Part shown: in pieces, positions 17,851 through 27,566 of the stretch | Layout: each line of letters begins with the position of its first letter | Position numbering within the stretch: position 1 is the first letter of the stretch | Assembly (NCBI GenBank): GCA_031263195.1 | Contig: JAISGD010000008.1 | Span: 25,343-89,342, forward strand | Direction of reading: 5' to 3' | Source: Campylobacteraceae bacterium | GTDB taxonomy: Bacteria > Campylobacterota > Campylobacteria > Campylobacterales > Campylobacteraceae | Length of the DNA: 64,000 nt | Program-made: the position numbers and the translations under genes | Notes under the pieces: generated by a model | Database searches by the model: none | The model's input: the letters and a program-made list of their open reading frames with translations, nothing else | Told to the model about the DNA's origin: nothing

Positions 17851-19878
17851 ATGTTAACAAAAGCTATTGATAAACCGACACGAGAAGATGAAGAGGACAT
17901 TTTAGGATTTGAAAATATAAGCTATAAGATTGCCGATAGCATAAAAGCTTTTCCAAATGGAGAAAAGACATTTACTATAGCTATAGAAGGAGAATGGGGA
18001 AGCGGCAAAACATCTTTGATGAATTTGGTTGAGAACAAAATCAAAGATAATGTTACGCTTGTTTATTTTAATCCTTGGATGGTTAGCGATGTGGAACAGT
18101 TGACAAAATATTTTTTTGCCGAACTTATAAAAGAGTTAATAAGGATTGATTTTGACATAAAGCTCAAAGAAGATATTTTAAAGGATGTTGGAACATTTGT
18201 AAAAACTATTACTCCTGACTCAATATCTTTCGAATTATTTGGTTTTGGTGTTAATTATGAAATTGATAAACAAGCCAAAGAAAAGACTCTTTATGAATTA
18301 AAAAGTACAATCAATGGATATTTAAAAAAGCTTGATAAGAAAATAGTCATCATAATTGACGATATAGATAGGTTAACAAATAAAGAAACTGAAACTTTAT
18401 TTAGGCTTATAAAAGGTATAGCTGATTTTGATAATATTATTTATATGCTTTTGTATGATAAACAAGTAGTAGCAAATTCTTTTGAAGAATTCAAAAATGA
18501 AAAAGGCGAAAAATATCTTGACAAAATCATCCAATACTCAATATCAGTACCAAGACCATTCAGTGGTCAATTAATGCAAGAGTTGGATAAAAAAATGGGG
18601 CAAATATTAGAAAATTTGAAAAAAGATAAGAAAAAAAATATATTTACTAAAAACGATGAATATAGATGGTATGTTATTCGTAAGTATAAGCATATTGATA
18701 AATATATAAAAAGCCTAAGAGATTTAAATAAAATCATCACAATTATGAGTTTTGAGTATCCGATGGTATGCGAAGATGTAAATTTTATTGATTATTTTAT
18801 GATTTCTTTAATAAAATTAAATAATGTTGCCTTATACAATTCAATCAAAAACAATCCTGAATCATATATTGCAATCAAAGAAGTACTTAAAGAAATTAGC
18901 GACACCAAAAGAGAAATTTTAGAAAATTTTGAAAAAGACGGTAGATTTTTAGACCATAAAGAGCTGCTTGGGATTATATTTCCCGTATTTTCAAAATCTT
19001 ATCAAATTGACAATATTCACAAAAATAAACCTTTAGCCAGCGCAGCATATTTTGATAACTATTTTGCATTTGACCCATCTTTAAATACCATTAGTCATAA
19101 AGAGTACCGCACAATAAAAGATTTAATGTTTAATACAAAACAAAAAGAGTTTAGAGAAAGTATTATTCAACTAGATAATAAAGGTAAATCACGCATGTTT
19201 ATAGACATGTTTTATGAAATAGATTTTGATAATTTAAATATCTCAGATGATAAACTTTATAATGGAACTATAAATATATTTTCTGTTGTCTACTTGGTAA
19301 AGGAAGGTATTTATGATGAATATATGAAATTAATTCATATTGACCCCGATTTTATATATATTCAATTTGGTCTTAATTTGCTTGATAAATTAAAAGATAA
19401 AAAGAGAATAGACAATGTATTTGAAAATAAGCAGATATTGCTTTTAACAAAATCATATATTTTGTATGACTATAAAGAACAGAAAAAACAGTTTTTAACC
19501 GATGAACATTTTAATATACTATATTCAAAAGTAAAATCAGAATTTGAAAAACTAACATTGGAAGAGATTTTTAACAATAAAGATTTAAAAGGAATAAAAG
19601 TGTTGCATCACATGAAACAATATGGACTATTTGATAATATATCGGTAAAATTTAGAGAAATTATTTTTAGTAGCAATGAGTGGTTTTTTAAAATTTTAAA
19701 TCTTTTTAAATATTGGCAGCAATCATCATCAGGAAACAAATATCTAATAAATAAAGAGTTTATAAAAGAAGTTTCACCAATAGAAGAAATTGACACTTAT
19801 ATTAAAACATTAAACACCAAAAGTTTGACTAAAAAAGAAAAAGAGTTATTGGATGTATGGCACAGAGAAAATATCTAA
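17851..19878 (+). CDS. KAP-family P-loop NTPase
   Basis: KAP NTPases (Kidins220/ARMS/PifA group) are STAND-like ATPases. Walker A is GEWGSGKTS (residues 47-55), with the family-typical VYFNPWMV after it (71-78), and Walker B is IVIIIDDIDRL (165-175). The two transmembrane helices usually inserted between Walker A and B in the classic members are absent, so it should be cytosolic. Residues 330-675 are not recognised. It is a solitary gene with its own promoter and terminator. It is clearly more AT-rich and AAA/ATT-biased than its neighbours, which suggests acquisition. PifA excludes phage T7, so a defence role is possible but not shown. Confidence 0.8.
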   Translation: MLTKAIDKPTREDEEDILGFENISYKIADSIKAFPNGEKTFTIAIEGEWGSGKTSLMNLVENKIKDNVTLVYFNPWMVSDVEQLTKYFFAELIKELIRIDFDIKLKEDILKDVGTFVKTITPDSISFELFGFGVNYEIDKQAKEKTLYELKSTINGYLKKLDKKIVIIIDDIDRLTNKETETLFRLIKGIADFDNIIYMLLYDKQVVANSFEEFKNEKGEKYLDKIIQYSISVPRPFSGQLMQELDKKMGQILENLKKDKKKNIFTKNDEYRWYVIRKYKHIDKYIKSLRDLNKIITIMSFEYPMVCEDVNFIDYFMISLIKLNNVALYNSIKNNPESYIAIKEVLKEISDTKREILENFEKDGRFLDHKELLGIIFPVFSKSYQIDNIHKNKPLASAAYFDNYFAFDPSLNTISHKEYRTIKDLMFNTKQKEFRESIIQLDNKGKSRMFIDMFYEIDFDNLNISDDKLYNGTINIFSVVYLVKEGIYDEYMKLIHIDPDFIYIQFGLNLLDKLKDKKRIDNVFENKQILLLTKSYILYDYKEQKKQFLTDEHFNILYSKVKSEFEKLTLEEIFNNKDLKGIKVLHHMKQYGLFDNISVKFREIIFSSNEWFFKILNLFKYWQQSSSGNKYLINKEFIKEVSPIEEIDTYIKTLNTKSLTKKEKELLDVWHRENI

Positions 19879-19942
19879 TGCCCGCAAGATATCATCAAAT
19901 TTATACATTCGCTTAAAATAAATACTTTCCTCCATGTCTGTA

Positions 19943-19979
19943 GGTTTTTGCCTTCAATTAAACGACATAGGCAAAAACC
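19943..19979. terminator. Bidirectional terminator between KAP and permease genes
   Basis: Perfect 10-bp stem GGTTTTTGCC (19943-19952) and GGCAAAAACC (19970-19979) in the short gap between two converging genes. A T-run follows on the plus strand after a few bases. Confidence 0.7.
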
Positions 19980-19988
19980 ATCACATTT

Positions 19989-21386
19989 TTATAATTTTAA
20001 TTTCCATAAGTTATACTTTTTCTTTTTAAATATAATATATAGCGAATATACAAAAACTATCCAAATAGGCACGGCAAGCACGGAATAAAACATTCCAAAA
20101 TTCGGCGTTGCCATAACCACCAAAACAAAAACCACAAACGCTAAACACAGGTAATTTCCAAAAGGATATAAGATAGTCGGGAAAAGCGTCTTTACGCCGT
20201 TTTTATCTTTATTTTTACGAAAAAACAGATGAGCCAAACTTATCATAGCCCAATTTATCACCAAAGCCGCCACAACTACCGACATAGCCTGCTTAAAAGC
20301 TTCGTTCCAATTCGGTAAAAAATAGTTTAAAGGCACGACCATAAAAGTAAGTAAAGCCGCCAATCCCATAGCCGCCGTCGGAACCGCGCGAATATTTAAT
20401 TTTGAAAACACTTTTGGGGCGTTGCCTTGATACGAGAGCCCAAACAACATTCTGCTTGTCGCGTAAACGCCGCTATTAAACACTGAAAGTGCGGCGGTTA
20501 AAATAACAAAGTTCAAAATACCCGCTACATGTTTAAAACCTATATCGGTAAATATCAAAGTAAACGGACTTGACTCTTTCGTAAGATTACTCCAATGATA
20601 AAGCGAAAGCAAAACTGCGATAGTTCCTATATAAAAAACTAAAATACGAAACAATACTTGGTTTGTAGCTTTTGGTATTGTCTTTTTAGGGTTGTCCGCT
20701 TCAGCCGCGGCGATTCCAACAAGCTCAAGACCGCCGAAAGAGAACATTATAATAGGTATCGCTATAACCAGTCCATACAATCCGTTCGCGAAAAAGCCGC
20801 TCTTGCCGTCCATGCCTATAGGCGCTTCCCAAAGATTTTTTATAGTTGCATCCGGCACTAAACTCGTGTTTATAAAAAGTATGTATAGTCCAAAAATTAT
20901 CATAGCGATTATGGCGGATATTTTGATGATAGAAAACCAAAACTCCACTTCACCGAATACTTTAACGGTTGAAAAATTTATTATATTTATGATGACAAAA
21001 AATATTAAAGCACTTATCCACGTTGGAAGTTCGGGAAACCAAAATTGCATATAAGCCGCGACCGCCGTAAGTTCTGAGATACTCACCATCACATACAGTA
21101 TCCAATAATTCCAGCCCGCCAAAAAACCGGCAAAATCGCCCCAATATTTATACGCGAAATAACTAAATGAACCGGCTTGCGGCTCTTCGGTCATCATTTC
21201 GCCAAGCTGCCTCATTATCAAAAAAGCTAAAAAACCTACTATCGCATACCCGACGAGTACTGAAGGACCGGCTAAAAATATAGCAGAACCAGTTCCCAAA
21301 AACAGCCCCGTCCCTACAGCTCCTCCAAGAGCGATAAGTTGAATATGTCTATTTTTCAAAGCCCTATGCAATTTTCTATCGTTCAT
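19989..21386 (-). CDS. Amino-acid permease, AroP/PheP-like (APC superfamily)
   Basis: Proton-coupled importer in the inner membrane. The opening LHRALKNRHIQLIALGGAVG, and LIMRQLGEM and SFSYFAYKYWGDFAGFLAGW after it, follow E. coli PheP/AroP closely, and the match continues to LYPFGNYLCLAFV at the C-terminus. Twelve hydrophobic segments are visible; 465 aa. An aromatic amino acid is the likeliest substrate, but the AAT subfamily also carries other amino acids. It is a single-gene unit, divergent from the COG3014 lipoprotein. Confidence 0.85.
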   Translation of the reverse strand: MNDRKLHRALKNRHIQLIALGGAVGTGLFLGTGSAIFLAGPSVLVGYAIVGFLAFLIMRQLGEMMTEEPQAGSFSYFAYKYWGDFAGFLAGWNYWILYVMVSISELTAVAAYMQFWFPELPTWISALIFFVIINIINFSTVKVFGEVEFWFSIIKISAIIAMIIFGLYILFINTSLVPDATIKNLWEAPIGMDGKSGFFANGLYGLVIAIPIIMFSFGGLELVGIAAAEADNPKKTIPKATNQVLFRILVFYIGTIAVLLSLYHWSNLTKESSPFTLIFTDIGFKHVAGILNFVILTAALSVFNSGVYATSRMLFGLSYQGNAPKVFSKLNIRAVPTAAMGLAALLTFMVVPLNYFLPNWNEAFKQAMSVVVAALVINWAMISLAHLFFRKNKDKNGVKTLFPTILYPFGNYLCLAFVVFVLVVMATPNFGMFYSVLAVPIWIVFVYSLYIIFKKKKYNLWKLKL

Positions 21387-21540
21387 TTGTATTTCCTTTA
21401 AAAAACTTGTAGATTACCAAAAGTTTCTGAAAATATAATATAAATTAGCAAAAAAAATTATGATTTCAAGTAATTTTTGACATATTAATCAATTTTTTTT
21501 AAAAATAATAATATACTTTCGCAAAAACAAAAGATAGTTT

Positions 21541-22974
21541 ATGCAAAAAAACTTCACATGTATGATTTTTTTTATAATTTTACTCTTCAGCGGTTGCGCG
21601 TATAAGTCCACAACAAGCGAACTCGCGCGATTTGACGACGCTTTGCGTGAAAACGACTGCGACTTCTCGCTTGTTGACAAAAAACTAAAAAACGGCGACG
21701 ATATCATACTTTGGTCTATCCAAGGAGGATCGCTCGCCAGAAATTGCGAAGATTTCGCGAAAAGCACAAAACTCTTTGACGAAGCCGAGCTTCATTATAA
21801 ATTTGACGTGGATATGAAAAATCCTCTGCTTGAGGTAAGAGATAAAACGAGATCTATTTTAATAAACAATAACGTAAACCAGTACGAAGGAAACGTTTAT
21901 GAAAAAATAATGGTAAATACTTATAAAGCGCTTAATTTTTTGGCTTTAAACGACAAGGAAAACGCGCGAGTAGAGTTTAATAGAGCGCTTGAGAGACAAC
22001 GCATAGCAAAAGAGTATTTCGCGAACGATATAGCCGATTTGGAAAAAAAGAACGCCAAAGGCTTGCAAAATCTCAAAGACAGTCAGGATTTATACAACAG
22101 TTTAGTAAAACTTAAAGCTGAACTGCGAAAAGAAAAAGGTAATGTAGAAACTATCAAGTTCAATGAAGACTCCATTGACTTAGCTTTTAATAAATATACG
22201 CAAAACGCCGCAAGCAGCGCGTATTCTGATTTTATAAATCCGTTTACGACTTATGTCAGCGCGCTTTTTTTATTAAACGACAGAAGTTATCAAAGAGCGG
22301 TTGATTTACTAAAAGAGGGTTTGCAAATGGATCCGAATAATTTGCAAATAGCTAAAGATTTTGCGTTGGCGGATAAAATGGCGGGTGAATTTAACGCTAA
22401 TTTTAAAGAACATCACGTTTGGTTATTGTACGAAAACGGACTTGGCGCGATAAAAAACGAGATTATGATTAATTTGCCGCTTTTTTTGGTCTCGGATTCA
22501 TTTATATATTCCAGTATCGCCCTGCCCTCGCTTCAGTTTCGCGCCGCTTCTTATCCATATTTAACGATAAAAAACGATTCCGGCGATAATTCCAAAACAT
22601 CAATCATTGCAAGTGTTGACGCTATAGCGGCGGCTGAGTTTGACAAAAGATATTTTGGTATAGCCGCAGAAGCCGTTATAAGCGCGGCGGCAAAGACTAT
22701 TATGCAAAAACAATTAAACGATGTTAATTTTCTTTTGGGGTTTTTGGGATTATTTTATCAGGCAGCGACGGCAAAAGCCGATACAAGAAGTTGGAGCGCT
22801 TTGCCAAAAAATTTTGAGGCAGCGAGTATTCCGATAAAAGATGGTAATATTACAATTATTGATGAAAATGGAGTAATATTGTTCAAAGATTTTTTACAAA
22901 ACGATAAAAATGTTATAATTTACTTAAAATCCTCGCAAAAAGGTCAAATTATAACGCATAAAATCTATTTTTAG
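21541..22974 (+). CDS. COG3014-family lipoprotein
   Basis: Lipoprotein signal with lipobox LFSGC near residue 19. The body is helical and TPR-like (YEKIMVNTYKALNFLALNDK; then ALFLLNDRSYQRAVDLLKEG), which fits the COG3014 family, of unknown function. The C-terminal about 150 residues include FRAASYPYLTI and an Ala-rich segment. 477 aa. It leads a tight lipoprotein cluster: YcfL-like 10 nt downstream, then LpoB-like 4 nt later. This grouping suggests a joint envelope role. Confidence 0.75.
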   Translation: MQKNFTCMIFFIILLFSGCAYKSTTSELARFDDALRENDCDFSLVDKKLKNGDDIILWSIQGGSLARNCEDFAKSTKLFDEAELHYKFDVDMKNPLLEVRDKTRSILINNNVNQYEGNVYEKIMVNTYKALNFLALNDKENARVEFNRALERQRIAKEYFANDIADLEKKNAKGLQNLKDSQDLYNSLVKLKAELRKEKGNVETIKFNEDSIDLAFNKYTQNAASSAYSDFINPFTTYVSALFLLNDRSYQRAVDLLKEGLQMDPNNLQIAKDFALADKMAGEFNANFKEHHVWLLYENGLGAIKNEIMINLPLFLVSDSFIYSSIALPSLQFRAASYPYLTIKNDSGDNSKTSIIASVDAIAAAEFDKRYFGIAAEAVISAAAKTIMQKQLNDVNFLLGFLGLFYQAATAKADTRSWSALPKNFEAASIPIKDGNITIIDENGVILFKDFLQNDKNVIIYLKSSQKGQIITHKIYF

Positions 22975-22984
22975 GAGATAAATA

Positions 22985-23428
22985 ATGAGAAAAATGTTCT
23001 ATTTGTTAGCGTTTTTAGCATTGATTCTTACAAGTTGCGCGGATAAATCTCCACGCCCAAATGCGGCGGCTTACCCTAATATCGTCTTTGAAAACGATAG
23101 TATAAAAGAGTGGTTTGCTTTGCAAAATGTCGTTTCTGTCGTTAGAGACGACGGATTTATAGAGGTAGAAGTAACCGGTAAAAACATCAGCTCGTCCAAG
23201 CAGATTTTGACTTACAATGTGGATTGGTACGACCAAAACGGTTTTACGATTAAATCCATATTGGTTAAACGCAAAATAGCGAGTATTGAAAACGGCAAAT
23301 CCATAATCATACATGTGATAAGCCCCAGCGCAAACGCGCAAAATTATAAAGTTCGTTTCGGATTGCCTACAAGCGACGACGAGTTAAGAGACCAAAACGT
23401 AAATTTAAGAGAATACAAAGGAGAATAA
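22985..23428 (+). CDS. YcfL-like lipoprotein (DUF1425)
   Basis: Small lipoprotein: lipobox LTSC near residue 18, followed by a beta-sandwich-like domain with VEVTGKNISSSKQILTYNVD and WYDQNGFTIKS, typical of the YcfL family. 147 aa. In E. coli ycfL lies next to lpoB, and the same adjacency is found here. Function unknown; probably outer-membrane linked. Confidence 0.78.
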   Translation: MRKMFYLLAFLALILTSCADKSPRPNAAAYPNIVFENDSIKEWFALQNVVSVVRDDGFIEVEVTGKNISSSKQILTYNVDWYDQNGFTIKSILVKRKIASIENGKSIIIHVISPSANAQNYKVRFGLPTSDDELRDQNVNLREYKGE

Positions 23429-23432
23429 AAAA

Positions 23433-24053
23433 ATGAAAAAAACAGTATTCGCAAAATTATCCATAGCGATAATGGGATTTATTTTAGTCGGGTGCACACA
23501 ACAAGCGCCTCGTTATGTCGGAGTTGATAATCCGGAAGTTCAAGCTGTTATATCTATGGGTCTTGACAGGCAGGATTTTGAAAAAGCAGCATCTGACGCA
23601 GTGGATTCTCTGCTTCGCTCAGGCGCGCTAAGTAAACCTAACGGCGAGAAATATGTCGTAGCGATTGGCAGAATAGTAAACGATACCACGCAAAGAATCG
23701 ATACGGACTTGTTTATCAAAAAAATAAGAACGTCTATACTAAATTCCGGCAAAGCAGTCATTACATCGGCTATAACGGCAGGCGGAAATGATGATGAACT
23801 CATTTACCAAACAAGAGATTTAAGAGCGGATGATGAATTTCAGCAAGATACTATAGCTGAAAAAGGGACGATATTAGCGCCTGAACTCTCATTAACAGGC
23901 AAAATAATACAACAGTCAAAAACCGTTGATAAAAACAAATTGGTTGAGTATTACTTTCAATTAACTCTCACAAATCTCAAAAACGGACTTGCTATATGGG
24001 AAGAAGAGAGTATCATCGGAAAAGTTGGAGACAAAAAATCGGTCAATTGGTAA
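23433..24053 (+). CDS. lpoB: LpoB-like penicillin-binding protein activator lipoprotein
   Basis: In E. coli LpoB is an outer-membrane lipoprotein that stimulates PBP1b. Here: lipobox LVGC near residue 21, a short linker, then a fold with YVVAIGRIVNDTTQRIDTDL, DDELIYQTRDLRADDEF and LTNLKNGLAIWEEESIIGK, matching the LpoB family. 206 aa. The AAGGAG ribosome site lies inside the end of the ycfL-like gene. The partner PBP is not in the window. Confidence 0.8.
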   Translation: MKKTVFAKLSIAIMGFILVGCTQQAPRYVGVDNPEVQAVISMGLDRQDFEKAASDAVDSLLRSGALSKPNGEKYVVAIGRIVNDTTQRIDTDLFIKKIRTSILNSGKAVITSAITAGGNDDELIYQTRDLRADDEFQQDTIAEKGTILAPELSLTGKIIQQSKTVDKNKLVEYYFQLTLTNLKNGLAIWEEESIIGKVGDKKSVNW

Positions 24054-24067
24054 CCTTACATGTAAGG
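24054..24067. repeat. Palindrome CCTTACATGTAAGG
   Basis: Perfect 14-bp palindrome starting at the first base after the lpoB-like stop. The half TTACATGTA recurs about 12 nt downstream (TCTTACATGTATAA). It could be a weak terminator or a protein-binding site in front of the next gene. Confidence 0.45.
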
Positions 24068-24106
24068 GTTATCCTCTTACATGTATAAATATATTAAAGG
24101 GAAATT

Positions 24107-25576
24107 ATGCTAAAAAAGATATTTACAAACACATATATGGTTCTGTTTATTTATGTTCCGATAATCGCGCATATTATAGGCTATATATACCTTATAGGTT
24201 TTGAAGGCACATTTACCAGTATAGAACGATATATTGTTTTAATATCTATAATGATAATTCCTCTTTTTTTACTTCTCTTTTTAGGATATTTTTGGGCTAA
24301 AAAATTTATAAATAGAATGAATTTTACAGCATATTTTGCACTTTTCGCATTTTTGATATATACTCTTTTTTGTCTGAATTTAGCTTTTGTACTTTCAGAC
24401 TGGGACTATTCGGATGGCTATTTCGGATTAATCGCCGTTTTTTCAAACATTATTTTTTTTATACCAAATTTTATATTTATATTTGAAGGCGAACCCCTGT
24501 ACGCTTTTTTACTGCAAATCGTATCGTACGGAGCGTTTAGCGCAGGATTCGCTTTTGCTCTTTGGAAAAAAGGATTATTAAAACCTGATAAAAAGATGAA
24601 TATCTTAACTCTCATCTTTTTTGTATTAGCGCTTCTTGCTGCGGCTCAATGGTCATATAGAAACTCCCATTTTCTGCCCTCTTCTATCGCCGATCTTGAG
24701 AGTTTTACGGATAATGGACAAGAATATTACCGTGGAAATGATGGCTATGCCGCTACCTCGATAGATAAACCGACACTTAAATTTAATCTTGACGATAATC
24801 TTCCGGAAATTGACGGCGCGACCGCTCTTTGCCCGATATTTTTTTCAGCGCATAAAGCTATATATCCGCAAATGCAACATCATTATTACAAATACATAAG
24901 TTGCTCATCTACGCCGTACGCTTACGAAAGACTTATAAACGGCGAAGCGGATATTATATTTGTCGCCTCGCCTTCGGACAAACAGCTTCAAATGGCGAAA
25001 GAAAAAGGCGTGGAACTTATTTTAACTCCGATTGGCAAAGAGGCTTTTGTATTTTTAACTAATAAGAAAAATCCTGTTAAAAACTTAAGCGTTGAGCAGA
25101 TTAGGCAAATCTATGCGGGTAAAATCACAAATTGGCGCGAACTTGGCGGAGAAAATGAAAAAATCTTGGCTTTTCAGCGCAATCAAAACTCAGGCAGTCA
25201 AACGGCTATGGAAAATTATATCATGAAAGGATTGGACTTTAAAGAGCCTATACGAGAAGTGTTTTACGGTTCAATGGGCGGCATGATAGAAGGAGTAGCG
25301 GACTACAGAAACGCCAAAAACGCAATAGGATATTCGTTTAGATACTACGCGACTGTTATGAATTCGGATGAAAATATAAATCTTTTAAGTATTGAAAATG
25401 TGGAACCGACTGTTGAAAATATCAAAAGTAGTACTTATCCGTTTACGGCTGAATTTTATATCGTAAGTACGCAAAATACATCAGAAAACGGACAAAAATT
25501 GATTGATTGGTTTTTGAGCGAACAAGGACAAACGCTTGTTAAGGACGTGGGTTACGTACCGATAAAAGAGTTTTAA
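24107..25576 (+). CDS. Polytopic membrane protein with C-terminal PstS-like phosphate-binding domain
   Basis: Two parts. Residues 1-185 hold about six hydrophobic helices (for example IVLISIMIIPLFLLLFLGYF and ILTLIFFVLALLAAAQW). Residues 220-489 form a type-II periplasmic binding domain of the PstS kind: IDGATALCPIFFSAHKAIYP, then VEQIRQIYAGKITNWRELGG and SGSQTAMENYIM, which carry the usual phosphate-contact positions. So the binding domain is fixed to the membrane rather than free. No ABC transporter genes lie beside it. AAAGGG ribosome site before the ATG. It may sense or scavenge an anion rather than feed a transporter. Confidence 0.75.
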   Translation: MLKKIFTNTYMVLFIYVPIIAHIIGYIYLIGFEGTFTSIERYIVLISIMIIPLFLLLFLGYFWAKKFINRMNFTAYFALFAFLIYTLFCLNLAFVLSDWDYSDGYFGLIAVFSNIIFFIPNFIFIFEGEPLYAFLLQIVSYGAFSAGFAFALWKKGLLKPDKKMNILTLIFFVLALLAAAQWSYRNSHFLPSSIADLESFTDNGQEYYRGNDGYAATSIDKPTLKFNLDDNLPEIDGATALCPIFFSAHKAIYPQMQHHYYKYISCSSTPYAYERLINGEADIIFVASPSDKQLQMAKEKGVELILTPIGKEAFVFLTNKKNPVKNLSVEQIRQIYAGKITNWRELGGENEKILAFQRNQNSGSQTAMENYIMKGLDFKEPIREVFYGSMGGMIEGVADYRNAKNAIGYSFRYYATVMNSDENINLLSIENVEPTVENIKSSTYPFTAEFYIVSTQNTSENGQKLIDWFLSEQGQTLVKDVGYVPIKEF

Positions 25577-25976
25577 GGAAATAATTCGCATACTTCAAAG
25601 AAACAGCGGCAAGCTACATGCAGCGGTTGTAAAATAATATTTATTTTATAAATTTACCTATAAATCAAGACTTATGCTAATTTCAACAATTATTATTAAT
25701 GCTTGTGCCAAATAGAGGCAAATATCTCGTCTCTGGCTTTAGACAAAAAACACAAATGATAGAGTTATAGACTTGCTTGAATTTGTATCTGGTAGAAACT
25801 ATTTTGGCCTTCAAATTTTGTTGAAATGTATGCGACTTGCAACGAAACTTTATCTTGATATTTATATTTTAGGCTATGAAATTTGATAATTTTTACTAAA
25901 CAAATACGATAATAGGCGTTTTTATTATCTATTTTGCTTTAAAAGGATAAAATAGCACTTTTAAAGATTAAGGAGC
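25577..25976. other. 400-nt gene-free region
   Basis: AT-rich, with no reading frame or RNA pattern recognised. A possible -10 box (TAAAAT, 25948-25953) precedes the ABC-F gene, whose AAGGAG ribosome site is at 25970-25975. Confidence 0.4.
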
Positions 25977-27566
25977 ATGATGGTACAAGTAAATAGCGTT
26001 ACGATGAGATTTGCAGGGCAGATTTTATTTGAGGATATAAGTTTAAAACTTGACGGCGGAAAACGCTATGGACTTATAGGCGCAAATGGCGCTGGTAAAA
26101 GTACATTTATGAAAATACTATCGGGAGAGATAGAGCCAAACTCAGGCAATATAGCGATAAATAGCGCCTTAAAAGTCGGGGTTTTAGGGCAAAATCAATT
26201 TGCCTTTGAAAATTTTACGATAAAAGACGCAGTATTATACGGTAACAAAAGACTCTATAATGCTGTAAAAGAAAAAGAGCGATTATGTGAGAACGCCGAT
26301 TTTGAAGACGAAAACATCAATAATCGTTTAGCCGAACTTGAAATAATTTGCGCCGAAGAAGACCCAAACTATGAATATGAAATAACGATAGAAAAAATAT
26401 TGGAAAATTTAGGTTTCCAAATCCAAAGACACAATGTTTTTATGCGTGAGATTACAAGTGCAGAAAAGTTCAAAGTATTGTTGGCTCAAGTACTTTTTCC
26501 AAAACCGGATATTCTCTTTTTGGATGAACCCACGAATAATCTTGACATAGAGGCTATCTCTTGGCTTGAAAACGAGCTTAACCGCCATAACGGCACTATG
26601 GTCGTTATATCACATGACAGGCACTTTTTAAACTCTGTAGTTACAAATATTTTAGATATAGATTTTAAAACTATAAGAGAGTTTAGCGGCAATTATGACG
26701 ATTGGTATATGGCTTCCGCACTTATACAAAAACAACTTGAAACAGAGCGAGAAAAAAAGCTCAAAGAAAAAGAAGATTTGGAGAGTTTTATACGTCGCTT
26801 CAGCGCAAATGCTTCAAAAGCAAAACAAGCTACGAGCCGCCAAAAACAACTTGAAAAGATAGACGCTTCGGAAATTAAAACCTCTTCACGCAGAGAACCC
26901 AGTATAGTTTTTCGCAAAAAGAGAGAGATTGGCAATGAAGTTTTAAGTATAGAAAATCTCTCTTTTTCATATGATAGTGAAGAGGTTTTAAAAAATATCG
27001 GCTTTAAAGTTGAAAAAGGTGATAAGATAGCTCTTATCGGTGCAAACGGCGCTGGTAAAAGTACGCTTTGCAAACTTTTGATGCATGAGCTTTTTCCTAA
27101 AGAGGGTAAAATCCTATGGGGTGCGACCATAGAATTGAGTTATTTTCCGCAGGATACGACAGATATCATCAAAGGTGATATGGAACTTTTTGAATGGCTT
27201 CAACAATTTGACGATAAAAAAGATTTGGATGAGATACGAAAATGTTTAGGACGCATGCTCTTTTCAGGCGAGGAGCAAAAAAAGAGTGTCAAATCCATAA
27301 GCGGTGGTGAAAAACATCGTATCATGCTTTCAAAGATAATGCTTGAACGAAGTAATTTCATAATTCTCGACGAGCCGAATAACCATCTTGATTTGGAAGC
27401 GATTATCGCTTTAGGCGAAGCTTTGTATAAATTTGAAGGCGTTGTTATTTGCGTAACACACGATAGAGAACTTATAGACGCTTTCGCAAACCGTATTATC
27501 AAAATAAATACCGATGGTACAATAACTGACTTTAAAGGTAATTACGAAGAATATAAAGGGGTTTAA
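25977..27566 (+). CDS. ybiT: ABC-F family ATPase, YbiT type
   Basis: ABC-F proteins act on the ribosome rather than in membranes. Two ATPase domains: first Walker A GANGAGKST (35-43) and Walker B ILFLDEPTNNLD; second Walker A GANGAGKST near residue 357, signature SISGGEKHR near 440 and Walker B FIILDEPNNHLD. The linker FIRRFSANASKAKQATSRQ between them is diagnostic for YbiT. The first signature is degenerate (EITSAEKFKVLLAQ), as in E. coli YbiT. 529 aa. It heads a small unit with a YciI-like gene overlapping its stop. Confidence 0.88.
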   Translation: MMVQVNSVTMRFAGQILFEDISLKLDGGKRYGLIGANGAGKSTFMKILSGEIEPNSGNIAINSALKVGVLGQNQFAFENFTIKDAVLYGNKRLYNAVKEKERLCENADFEDENINNRLAELEIICAEEDPNYEYEITIEKILENLGFQIQRHNVFMREITSAEKFKVLLAQVLFPKPDILFLDEPTNNLDIEAISWLENELNRHNGTMVVISHDRHFLNSVVTNILDIDFKTIREFSGNYDDWYMASALIQKQLETEREKKLKEKEDLESFIRRFSANASKAKQATSRQKQLEKIDASEIKTSSRREPSIVFRKKREIGNEVLSIENLSFSYDSEEVLKNIGFKVEKGDKIALIGANGAGKSTLCKLLMHELFPKEGKILWGATIELSYFPQDTTDIIKGDMELFEWLQQFDDKKDLDEIRKCLGRMLFSGEEQKKSVKSISGGEKHRIMLSKIMLERSNFIILDEPNNHLDLEAIIALGEALYKFEGVVICVTHDRELIDAFANRIIKINTDGTITDFKGNYEEYKGV

